NCBI GenBank assembly: GCA_030597865.1
Contig: JAUVQZ010000093.1
Coordinates: 1 to 10,611 of the forward strand
From: Pseudomonadota bacterium
GTDB lineage: Bacteria > Desulfobacterota > Desulfobulbia > Desulfobulbales > SURF-16
DNA: 10,611 bases
Direction of reading: 5' to 3'
Made by a program: the position numbers and the translations under genes. The notes beneath the pieces are model-generated. The model was not told where the DNA came from and searched no databases. It saw nothing but the letters and a program-made list of their open reading frames with translations. Positions 1-4,990 of the stretch are shown one piece after another; positions within the stretch are counted from its first letter, which is position 1; every line of letters starts with the position of its first letter.

Positions 1-497
1 GTGATGTCCTTGATCTCATAGCGCAGCACCTTGATTCCCCAGTTCTGGGACGCCTCGTCAATGGCGTTGACCACCTGCTGGTTCAGGGAGTCCCGCTCCT
101 CAAAGGTGCGGTCCAGTTCAATCTTGCCGATCACCGAACGCAGGGAGGTCTGGGCCAGCTGACTGGCGGCAAAAAAGTAGTCGTCAATGCCATAGGCCGA
201 GAGCTTGCTGTCCATGACCTGGAGATAGAGGACACCATCCACGGCAACCGAGACATTATCCGTGGTGATACAGTCCTGGGAGGGGATGTCCAGCACCTCC
301 TCTTTAAGGGAGCGGCGGTAGGCAACATTATCAAGGAAGGGTATCAGGATATGAAACCCGGCCCCCAAGGTCTTGCTATATTTGCCGAGGCGCTCAACGA
401 TGAACTCGGAACGCTGGGGCACGATAATGGCGGTTTTGATCAACAGAACAATAATGATGACCGCGACGACACCAACAATGATTAATGAATCTCCCAT
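1..497 (-). CDS. SPFH/stomatin-like membrane protein (partial, C-terminus beyond left edge)
   Basis: This is the N-terminal 165 residues of an SPFH (band 7) protein of the paraslipin/QmcA type; the stop lies outside the window. The first ATG (495-497) follows an AGGAG at 504-508 with 6-nt spacing. Residues 5-27 form one hydrophobic anchor, followed by the family hallmarks VPQRSEFIVERLGKY, GAGFHILIPFLD, DIPSQDCITTDNVSVAVDGV, and AQTSLRSVIGKIELD. Family members form oligomeric membrane scaffolds linked to membrane-microdomain organisation and protein quality control. The gene starts 15 nt after the stop of an NfeD-like gene on the same strand, the usual nfeD-SPFH operon order, so the two probably act together. 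The family call is firm; the cellular substrate cannot be told from sequence. Confidence 0.93.
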   Translation of the reverse strand, partial: MGDSLIIVGVVAVIIIVLLIKTAIIVPQRSEFIVERLGKYSKTLGAGFHILIPFLDNVAYRRSLKEEVLDIPSQDCITTDNVSVAVDGVLYLQVMDSKLSAYGIDDYFFAASQLAQTSLRSVIGKIELDRTFEERDSLNQQVVNAIDEASQNWGIKVLRYEIKDI

Positions 498-512
498 CTT
501 TTTCTCCTAAAT

Positions 513-968
513 TTATAATGGTTTTACCTTGAAGGTCAGCCCATCTTCCGAGGTCTGGCTGTCAATGATGACGGACTTGCCCTTCTCAATATCCTCTTCA
601 GCAACGGCCCGCCAGAAACTGCCCATCACCTTGATCTCACCCACCATATTCGGGGCAATGGCCTTGGTAACCTGGGCGGTTTTGCCTATTTTCGAGTCCA
701 TATAGCGATCATCAACATCATCGCGGGTCATCCCCTTGAAGGTCTTGAGGCTGTATCTGCGCAGGGTAAAGAGGGAAATGAGCGAGGCGACAACAAAGAC
801 GATAACCTGGCTGGTGAAACTGACGTTGGTGGTCCAGGCAACAATGGCGGCAATCCAGCTGCCGGCTGTAAAAAAGATGAGGATCAGCCCTGGCAGGGCC
901 AATTCTCCAACCAGAAAGGCGACGCCGACAAGAAACCAGATAAGCTGCGGTGAAAGGGGCAAGGGCAT
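513..968 (-). CDS. NfeD-like membrane protein (short form)
   Basis: The protein has 151 residues. Two or three hydrophobic segments fill residues 8-67 (one around WFLVGVAFLVGELALPGLIL, another around QVIVFVVASLISLFTL). A soluble C-terminal region of about 70 residues follows, with IGKTAQVTKAIAPNMVGEIKV and GSFWRAVAEEDIEKGKSVII; this fits the OB-fold of the NfeD C-terminal family. The short form lacks the N-terminal ClpP-like protease domain of full-length NfeD. It lies directly upstream of, and cotranscribed with, the SPFH gene, the known partner. No convincing Shine-Dalgarno precedes the ATG at 966-968, so the start is less certain than the family. No clear promoter was found; it would have to lie within or next to the 142-bp repeat at 1014-1155. 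Confidence 0.88.
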   Translation of the reverse strand: MPLPLSPQLIWFLVGVAFLVGELALPGLILIFFTAGSWIAAIVAWTTNVSFTSQVIVFVVASLISLFTLRRYSLKTFKGMTRDDVDDRYMDSKIGKTAQVTKAIAPNMVGEIKVMGSFWRAVAEEDIEKGKSVIIDSQTSEDGLTFKVKPL

Positions 969-1013
969 GGTCTGACACCAAGATTGAGGGTTGAAGAAAA
1001 GCGATGACCCGGC

Positions 1014-1155
1014 CCAAAGTCATAGCATTGGGGAATGGGCCTGAGCTTTCAGGCAGGTGATACGTAATCGCTTTTTTCGGGTCGTCTAAAAAAATCGGGC
1101 AGGAGGCCCGAATCACACTCATCCTAGCAGCAGGGCAACTCTCCCGCCACCCTTT
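1014..1155. repeat. 142-bp direct repeat, copy 1
   Basis: This stretch matches 2638-2779 over 142 bases without gaps, with 8 mismatches by my count (about 94% identity). It contains two hairpins: GCCTGA-GCTT-TCAGGC near 1041-1056, and TCGGGC-AGGAG-GCCCGA at 1095-1111. Homology stops sharply at both ends. The two copies have the same orientation and sit on either side of the toxin-antitoxin region. It may be the terminal region of a mobile element or a dispersed intergenic repeat; I cannot name a family. Confidence 0.9.
1088..1111 (-). terminator. Rho-independent terminator inside repeat copy 1
   Basis: Read on the minus strand this is TCGGGC-CTCCT-GCCCGA, a perfect 6-bp GC-rich stem, followed at once by seven T residues. 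It is placed to stop leftward transcripts from the toxin-antitoxin side before they reach the NfeD/SPFH operon. Confidence 0.75.
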
Positions 1156-1368
1156 TCACCCCCTAAGTCCGCAACCATCTCCGGCGGCCAACCGGCAACG
1201 TAAAAAAACAATGCCGGACGGCTTATCCCGATGCACCTCTCCTGCGCCCGTGATATCTACGCATCAAAACAGGCTTGTCTTATCCGGGCCAGCCATCATC
1301 AACCGGCTCATACCTCAAGGCGGTGTCAGGTATAACCAAACTCTTTGCAGGCGGGGGCGACTCACAGA

Positions 1369-1399
1369 GTGTCAAGGATAAAGATCTAACCCCTCGACT
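1369..1399 (+). repeat. GTGTCAAGG element, copy A
   Basis: A 31-bp sequence beginning GTGTCAAGGATAAAGATCTA and ending CCCCTCGACT. It matches 2602-2632 at 30 of 31 positions and, on the opposite strand, the first 17 bases match 2301-2325. It resembles TGTCAA...TGACCCC repeats that I associate with mobile-element-rich intergenic DNA; that resemblance is from memory only. Confidence 0.8.
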
Positions 1400-1442
1400 T
1401 CCGACTTGCGCTCGACTTCGACCCCTCGACTTCGCTCGACTT
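1393..1442. repeat. CTCGACTT short repeat cluster
   Basis: CTCGACTT occurs four times in 50 bases (starting at 1393, 1411, 1425 and 1435), with further partial copies. The first copy overlaps the end of the GTGTCAAGG element, suggesting local duplication of its CCCCTCGACT end. Confidence 0.7.
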
Positions 1443-1502
1443 GCGGAAGCCGTTAAAACTGGCGTGCTCGCGCGTCGTGCTTGAGCGAATTGTTTTTATA
1501 TT

Positions 1503-1895
1503 TCAGAACCAGTCTTCAATGCTCAGACCCTGAACCCTGTTGAATTCTTTTGTGTTGTGGGTAACTAATGTGGCGTTCTGGCTTAGGGCTATTCCCGCGA
1601 TAAGAGTATCGTACGGGCCTATAGGTGTGCCTAGATTTTCAAGTTCAGCTCTTATCATTGCCGCAACTTCGGCTTCCTTTGATGCAAAGGGTAAAATGGT
1701 AATGCGCGAGACTAGAGACTCTAATTGTTGTTTTCTTTTTTTTGGGTTGTTTGATTTTGCTATTCCGACTTCAAGCTCGTAAAGAGCGATAGAGGGTATA
1801 GAAATATCTTTTGGGGATTTAGACAGCAATCTTTCTGCGACATTGCCCATGCCTTTGAAGAAATAAATAAGTGTATTTGTGTCAAGGAGATACAA
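1503..1895 (-). CDS. vapC: VapC-type PIN-domain ribonuclease toxin
   Basis: A 130-residue, full-length PIN-domain protein. The acidic catalytic set is visible: D5 in YLLDTNTLIYF, E40 in SIALYELEVG, D96 in GPYDTLIAG, and the VTHNTKEFNRV segment carrying N114 and E117 before the usual GLSIEDW end. VapC toxins are Mg2+-dependent RNases, often cutting initiator tRNA or rRNA, neutralised by a cognate antitoxin. The overall layout resembles the Shigella/Salmonella MvaT-type VapC. The start is a TTG at 1893-1895, only 2 nt after the antitoxin stop; an AGGGAAGG inside the end of the antitoxin gene serves as ribosome-binding site, and no ATG lies nearby upstream of the catalytic D5. Base composition is clearly AT-richer than the copper operon, consistent with acquisition by transfer. 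The RNA target cannot be predicted. Confidence 0.93.
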   Translation of the reverse strand: MYLLDTNTLIYFFKGMGNVAERLLSKSPKDISIPSIALYELEVGIAKSNNPKKRKQQLESLVSRITILPFASKEAEVAAMIRAELENLGTPIGPYDTLIAGIALSQNATLVTHNTKEFNRVQGLSIEDWF

Positions 1896-1897
1896 TT

Positions 1898-2131
1898 TTA
1901 GAGTCCTTCCCTGGGAGAGTCATGGCCAGCGTTTGATCTGATTTCTTCGAGAGTGGGGAACTCATTTTTCCAGCTTCCTACCAATTTGACGACATCTTGA
2001 GGCCATTCCGTTATTGTTTTTTCTTCTATAATTCCAGCAACCCACTTGCTAACGGATAAATGGCTTGATTTGGCAGCTTTTTTCATTTTGCTTTCAGTCT
2101 CATTGTCGAGATAGATGGTTACCTGACCCAT
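1898..2131 (-). CDS. vapB: Ribbon-helix-helix antitoxin of the VapBC pair
   Basis: A 77-residue protein. The N-terminus reads VTIYLDNETESKMKKAAKSS followed by LSVSKWVAGIIEEK, a ribbon-helix-helix (CopG/MetJ-like) DNA-binding fold. The acidic, flexible C-terminal half (residues about 40-77) is where such antitoxins wrap around the PIN toxin. The ATG (2129-2131) has a GAGGTG at 2137-2142 with 5-nt spacing. It lies immediately upstream of the toxin with a 2-nt gap, the standard antitoxin-first order. It probably represses its own promoter together with the toxin. It is RHH rather than AbrB type, so 'VapB' is used in the broad sense. Confidence 0.88.
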   Translation of the reverse strand: MGQVTIYLDNETESKMKKAAKSSHLSVSKWVAGIIEEKTITEWPQDVVKLVGSWKNEFPTLEEIRSNAGHDSPREGL

Positions 2132-2167
2132 GTTAACACCTCACTGAGTTTTTGTAGTATAAGTGTA

Positions 2168-2196
2168 ATTATAATTGCAGCGAGATCGGTTGTCAA
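2168..2196 (-). promoter_or_regulatory. Sigma70-type promoter and likely operator of the toxin-antitoxin operon
   Basis: On the minus strand there is a perfect TTGACA (2191-2196), a 17-nt spacer, and a perfect TATAAT (2168-2173), about 37 nt upstream of the antitoxin ATG. The -10 box lies inside the 10-bp perfect palindrome AATTATAATT (2167-2176), a plausible binding site for autorepression by the RHH antitoxin. Confidence 0.85.
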
Positions 2197-2264
2197 GTTG
2201 CTGGATGGAGCGTACGTGAACGGGTGAACGGGGTCGGGCCACGCTACCTAACTGAAACAATTGA

Positions 2265-2307
2265 CCAAAAAAGAGCCAAAAAAGAGGGTCGCCAAAAAAG
2301 AGGGTCG
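2265..2307. repeat. Short tandem repeat, CCAAAAAAGAG unit
   Basis: Three copies of CCAAAAAAGAG start at 2265, 2276 and 2292. The last two belong to an exact 16-bp tandem repeat, CCAAAAAAGAGGGTCG (2276-2291 and 2292-2307). The second 16-mer runs directly into the inverted GTGTCAAGG element, so slippage or element-end duplication is likely. Confidence 0.8.
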
Positions 2308-2325
2308 AATCTTTATCCTTGACAC
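2301..2325 (-). repeat. GTGTCAAGG element, copy B (inverted)
   Basis: The minus strand reads GTGTCAAGGATAAAGATTCG followed by ACCCT. The first 17 bases are identical to copies A (1369-1399) and C (2602-2632); the end diverges. It is in the opposite orientation to the other two. Confidence 0.75.
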
Positions 2326-2601
2326 TTGCTGTTAACATCTTGATATCAAACACCATTTTTGAGAGTTCAAGGTGGGGTGTTTGGCTTGGCTCTTAATCTG
2401 GGCTGTCACCAAGCTTGGCCCCATTTTGTATAATTGGGTTTTATGCGTCCGCCAGGGACGGCACCTCATCTTCGCCGGACATAAGGTGCAACAAAGCCGC
2501 CAACCACAATCTTTATCAGATTATCTTTTCCCGACCACCACCCCAGAAAACAAGGAAAGACGATTAAGATAAAAAATCTCAATCGCCTCTTGGTGTGCAA
2601 G
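2326..2601. other. Non-coding stretch between elements
   Basis: I see no supported gene here. A 66-codon open frame on the plus strand (2372-2572) has no recognisable motif and no ribosome-binding site, and the opposite-strand frames are short. It is probably decayed accessory DNA. Confidence 0.5.
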
Positions 2602-2632
2602 GTGTCAAGGATAAAGATCTGACCCCTCGACT
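2602..2632 (+). repeat. GTGTCAAGG element, copy C
   Basis: Same 31-bp sequence as copy A (1369-1399) with one difference (TCTGACCCC instead of TCTAACCCC). It ends only 5 bases before repeat copy 2 begins. Confidence 0.8.
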
Positions 2633-2637
2633 GCTCT

Positions 2638-2779
2638 CCAAAGTCATAATATTCGGGAATGGGCCTGAGCTTTCAGGCAGGTGATACGTAATCGCTTTTT
2701 TCGGGTCGGCTAAAAAAATTGGGCAGGAAGCCCGAATCACATTCATCCTAGCAGCAGGGCAATTCTCCCGCCACCCTTT
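2638..2779. repeat. 142-bp direct repeat, copy 2
   Basis: Second copy of the repeat at 1014-1155, same orientation, ungapped. It carries the same GCCTGA-GCTT-TCAGGC hairpin and a weakened version of the second hairpin. On its right it continues, with no matching sequence at copy 1, into a zinc-ribbon-like coding remnant (2748-2867). Confidence 0.9.
2712..2735 (-). terminator. Weakened terminator-like hairpin in repeat copy 2, downstream of the stress-protein gene
   Basis: On the minus strand the stem is TCGGGC-TTCCT-GCCCAA followed by seven T residues. One change relative to copy 1 leaves a C-A mismatch, with four strong GC pairs remaining. It lies about 150 nt beyond the stop of the universal stress protein gene. 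Confidence 0.5.
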
Positions 2780-2867
2780 GATGTATAAAACCTACAATTC
2801 TCATCTTCGCCTTGCAATGCGGGCACTCAAGTCCCCGTAGGGGGCAGGGTTGACTTATGGGGTTGTT
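2748..2867 (-). pseudogene. Remnant resembling the zinc-ribbon C-terminus of an IS91-type transposase
   Basis: Reading the minus strand to the TAG at 2748-2750 gives a short frame containing GLECPHCKAKMRIVGFIHQ. This CPxC followed by basic and hydrophobic residues (M-R-I-x-x-F-I) resembles the cysteine-containing tail of IS91/ISCR-like Y2 transposases (compare ACPRCGGRLRVVAVIE, from memory). No start, catalytic tyrosines or upstream body are present, and the frame runs back into the 3' end of the stress-protein gene. The final residues lie inside repeat copy 2. It is a fragment at best; chance similarity is possible. Confidence 0.4.
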
Positions 2868-2881
2868 CAGCGTTTGCCTTC

Positions 2882-3874
2882 TTATCTGTCAAGGGATCCC
2901 CCATGATCGAGTCTCACCGGGCTGACAAAGCCTTGAGGCTTAATGGCAAGAACCGAGCAGTTAAGCTGGTTGAGAATGCCCTCGGCGGTATTACCCATGA
3001 TAAAGCCGGGTAGGCCGGTGCGGGCCACCGTGCCCATGACCACCAGATCAGCCTTAATTTCCTCGGCAAGCTGGGGAATGACCTGCTCGGCTTGGCCCTC
3101 CAGCATATGGACCTTGAGGTGGAGATAATCCTGCTCCTTATCGCCAAGCAGGGTCTGGAGCTGGTTCTCAAAGGCCCTATGTCTATTTTTTATGTCCTGG
3201 CCCTGGATCTCTATCCACCTTTTAACCTCCTCCTTTTGGGACTTGAAGCGATGGGAGGTGAGCATGCTTTTGCCAACCACATGCCAGGCATGGACAATAT
3301 GCAGTTCACTGAACTGGCCAAAGGCGACCGAGGCGGCCATTTCAAGAATCTGCCGGTTGAGGGCGTCTGTCTTTTGGTCATCAACGGAGGGTTCGATATC
3401 CACGGCCGCCAGAATGCATTGATACTTCTCCTGCTCACCCGGTTTCAGGAGCCAGACAGGGCAGGGACATTTGCGCAGGAGGTGCATATCAGAAGAACCA
3501 AAGAGCATCCTCTGCATGACATTTTTCTGCCGGGCGCTTTTTAAGACCAGGTCATGGCCCCCTTGTAACACCTTGCGGATGATTTCAAGAAAGGGGGTTC
3601 CCTGGAGAACATCAATGGTCACCGGCACCTCAGTGCGAATGCCCTCAATCAGCTCTTCAAGGCCACTGCGCCGTTCCTTGACCATGATCTGATGGAGTTC
3701 ACGGGACCAGCTTTGACCCATGAGGCGGCTCATGTCGTGGGGCACATCCTTTAAGACGTCAATAATGGTCAAACGGGCCTGGTTAATGGTGGCAAGGTCA
3801 ATGGCCCGCTGCAGGGCGACCTCCTGGTCGGCACTATCCTCAAGGACCAAAAGAAGATTCTTAAAGCGTTGCAT
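2882..3874 (-). CDS. Tandem universal stress protein (UspE-like, two Usp domains)
   Basis: The protein has 330 residues with two Usp folds: residues 1-145 and about 150-313, each starting with a hydrophobic beta strand (KNLLLVLEDS; QCILAAVDIE). The first domain ends with LFGSSDMHLLRKCPCPVWL, typical of UspE-like proteins and lacking the ATP-binding glycine pattern. The second has GTVARTGLPGFIMGN (281-295), close to the G-2x-G-9x-G-S/T nucleotide motif but with A in place of the second G and N in place of S/T. Such proteins are cytoplasmic and accumulate under growth arrest or stress; ATP binding here is doubtful. The ATG (3872-3874) has an AGGAGGG at 3881-3887 with 6-nt spacing. It is transcribed divergently from the copper operon; I see no unambiguous promoter for it in the shared 286-nt intergenic region. 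Confidence 0.93.
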   Translation of the reverse strand: MQRFKNLLLVLEDSADQEVALQRAIDLATINQARLTIIDVLKDVPHDMSRLMGQSWSRELHQIMVKERRSGLEELIEGIRTEVPVTIDVLQGTPFLEIIRKVLQGGHDLVLKSARQKNVMQRMLFGSSDMHLLRKCPCPVWLLKPGEQEKYQCILAAVDIEPSVDDQKTDALNRQILEMAASVAFGQFSELHIVHAWHVVGKSMLTSHRFKSQKEEVKRWIEIQGQDIKNRHRAFENQLQTLLGDKEQDYLHLKVHMLEGQAEQVIPQLAEEIKADLVVMGTVARTGLPGFIMGNTAEGILNQLNCSVLAIKPQGFVSPVRLDHGGSLDR

Positions 3875-4029
3875 GGCTAGCCCTCCTGTGAATGTATCCC
3901 CTAAACGGTTTGTCTTTTGTAATGGTTTATGAATAGTGTGGAGATGCCTGGATAGAAAGTCAAGAAACTATCAACCCCTGGTGGTTGCTCTGCCAGGACC
4001 CCCTCCCATCCAGAAAGCCTTCCAGCTCA

Positions 4030-4062
4030 CCATGGCCAGTGGCCATGGGTTGAGATCAACCC
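4030..4062. repeat. Two overlapping perfect inverted repeats in the divergent intergenic region
   Basis: CCATGGCC-AGT-GGCCATGG occupies 4030-4048 and GGGTTGA-GA-TCAACCC occupies 4047-4062. They share two bases, so as RNA hairpins only one could form fully at a time. They lie about 30-60 nt upstream of the -35 box of the regulator promoter. They could be operator sites for either divergent gene; the cognate protein is unknown. Confidence 0.7.
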
Positions 4063-4089
4063 CCGGGCAAGAAAAACCACCCTCAACCC

Positions 4090-4121
4090 TTGACCTTTGA
4101 CCATGGTCCAGTGTTTATCTT
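4090..4121 (+). promoter_or_regulatory. Long-spacer MerR-type promoter of the copper operon
   Basis: A TTGACC -35 box (4090-4095) is separated by 20 nt from a TATCTT -10 box (4116-4121). A spacer of 19-20 nt is the mark of MerR-family-regulated promoters, in which the regulator twists the DNA to align the two boxes. The spacer holds a perfect palindrome, GACCATGGTC (4099-4108), as the likely operator. Transcription would start about 35 nt before the regulator ATG, so the regulator probably controls its own operon. Confidence 0.65.
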
Positions 4122-4160
4122 TACCCTAAGGGCAGTTGCAATATCTCTTGGAGGAATACG

Positions 4161-4601
4161 ATGATGAAGGGCTTAACCATTGGCAAATTGGCGAAAGGGG
4201 CCGGCGTTACCGTTGACACGGTACGCTTTTACGAGAGGAGGGGCCTGATCGCCGAACCGGCTCGGACCCAAGCAAACTACCGGCTCTATCCGCCAGAGGA
4301 TGTTGCCCTGCTCAAATTTATTAAAAAAGCCAAAGATCTTGGTTTTTCCCTTAATGAGATCAAGGAACTTCTGGTTTTTCGCCACGACCCAGACACCTCC
4401 AGGGCAGAGGTCAAGGCCCGCATCCAGGACAAGATCACAGACATCAAAAATAAGAGAGAAGATCTCGCCACCATGCTGGAAACCCTGCAGAGACTGGCCG
4501 ATTCCTGCGACGGGCAAGGCTCTGTGGCCGGGTGTCGTATTATAGAGGCCCTTAACGCAGATACAGATGGTCACCATCACCATCAAGGAGGTGGATCATG
4601 A
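4161..4601 (+). CDS. MerR-family metal-responsive transcriptional regulator
   Basis: The protein has 146 residues. An N-terminal winged helix-turn-helix (residues 5-73) has the signatures TIGKLAKGAGVTVDTVRFYE and RRGLI, NYRLY, and LGFSLNEIKELL. A dimerisation coiled coil (about 80-114) and a metal-binding loop with C116 and C125 (CDGQGSVAGC) before the closing helix follow, as in CueR/ZntR-type sensors. At the position of the selectivity residue (Ser77 of CueR, Cys79 of ZntR, Cys82 of MerR), my alignment places R81, which is unusual. The C-terminus ends in a run of four histidines (138-141). GGAGG at 4150-4154 gives 6-nt spacing to the first of two adjacent ATGs. The stop overlaps the next start as ATGA, so it is the first gene of the copper operon. 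Copper is the likely inducer from context, not from the residues alone. Confidence 0.9.
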   Translation: MMKGLTIGKLAKGAGVTVDTVRFYERRGLIAEPARTQANYRLYPPEDVALLKFIKKAKDLGFSLNEIKELLVFRHDPDTSRAEVKARIQDKITDIKNKREDLATMLETLQRLADSCDGQGSVAGCRIIEALNADTDGHHHHQGGGS

Positions 4602-4903
4602 CACTTACAACTATTTTGGGATTATTGGCATTTGGCGTCTTTCTTTACCTGATGATGAAAAACGGCGGTTGTTGCGGCGGCCATAAGCACAACAGTCACG
4701 GCCACCAGGGCCGGGATTGCGCCAATCACCAGAAGGTCCTTGAAGAGGATGAAAATGGCCCGCAGAAGGATCCGGTCTGCGGCATGACGGTGGACAAAAA
4801 TTCGCTGGCCAGTGAACATCAGGGCCGGACCTTCCACTTCTGCTCTGCACAGTGCCAGAAAAAATTTGACTTGGCCCCTCAGAAATATGCAGATAGTACA
4901 TAA
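4598..4903 (+). CDS. Small membrane-anchored YHS-domain protein, probable copper-binding partner
   Basis: The protein has 101 residues. Residues 4-20 form a hydrophobic segment that anchors it in the inner membrane. A Cys/His-rich linker follows (GGCCGGHKHNSHGH, residues 23-36), then a YHS domain (about 57-98) with DPVCGMTV (C61), HFCSAQC (C82, C86) and a KKFDLAPQKYA end. YHS domains bind metal ions and accompany copper ATPases and oxygenases. AAGGAGGT at 4585-4592 lies 5 nt before the ATG, which overlaps the regulator stop. It probably captures or hands over copper to the adjacent ATPase, whose N-terminus carries two similar domains. The role is inferred from domains and context. Confidence 0.88.
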   Translation: MTLTTILGLLAFGVFLYLMMKNGGCCGGHKHNSHGHQGRDCANHQKVLEEDENGPQKDPVCGMTVDKNSLASEHQGRTFHFCSAQCQKKFDLAPQKYADST

Positions 4904-4924
4904 GATATGTAGATAGTACCAAGG
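4885..4924. repeat. 20-bp imperfect tandem duplication across the YHS stop codon
   Basis: Units 4885-4904 and 4905-4924 match at 16 of 20 positions around ATATG-AGATAGTAC. The first unit contains the TAA stop of the YHS gene (4901-4903). Confidence 0.6.
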
Positions 4925-4946
4925 GGTGACCGAGATCGGTATCCCC
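4923..4946 (+). other. Intergenic hairpin upstream of copA
   Basis: GGGGTGACCGA pairs with TCGGTATCCCC around a GA turn: four GC pairs, a two-base internal mismatch, then ACCGA/TCGGT. It sits 45 nt before the ATPase start. No T-tract follows, so it is not a standard terminator; it could be a processing or mRNA-stability element. Confidence 0.5.
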
Positions 4947-4990
4947 GCGTTTATCACCGTAATATCTCTTTTCAAGCGGAGGTGAGCATC

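Larger units (their letters stand above)
1156..1502. other. Non-coding accessory stretch
   Basis: No convincing gene is visible between repeat copy 1 and the end of the toxin gene. The stretch holds one copy of the GTGTCAAGG element and a cluster of CTCGACTT repeats (listed separately). The only open frame (1275-1484, plus strand) consists partly of these repeats, has no family signature, and was not called. Confidence 0.6.

Noticed and set aside
718..1122. Minus-strand frame of 134 codons covering repeat copy 1 and the start of nfeD
   Set aside because: It overlaps nfeD in another frame and its N-terminal half is the non-coding 142-bp repeat; no motif supports it.
2141..2356. Minus-strand frame of 71 codons upstream of the antitoxin
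   Set aside because: It runs through the CCAAAAAAGAG tandem repeats, an inverted element and the toxin-antitoxin promoter, and looks like chance.
2372..2572. Plus-strand frame of 66 codons
   Set aside because: No ribosome-binding site, no conserved motif and no neighbouring operon partner.
1369..2632. CRISPR array
   Set aside because: The repeated elements are too few, irregularly spaced and in mixed orientation; there are no cas genes.
4982..4990. GTG start for copA at 4982
   Set aside because: The GTG is part of the GGAGGTG ribosome-binding site of the ATG at 4991; no other Shine-Dalgarno serves it.
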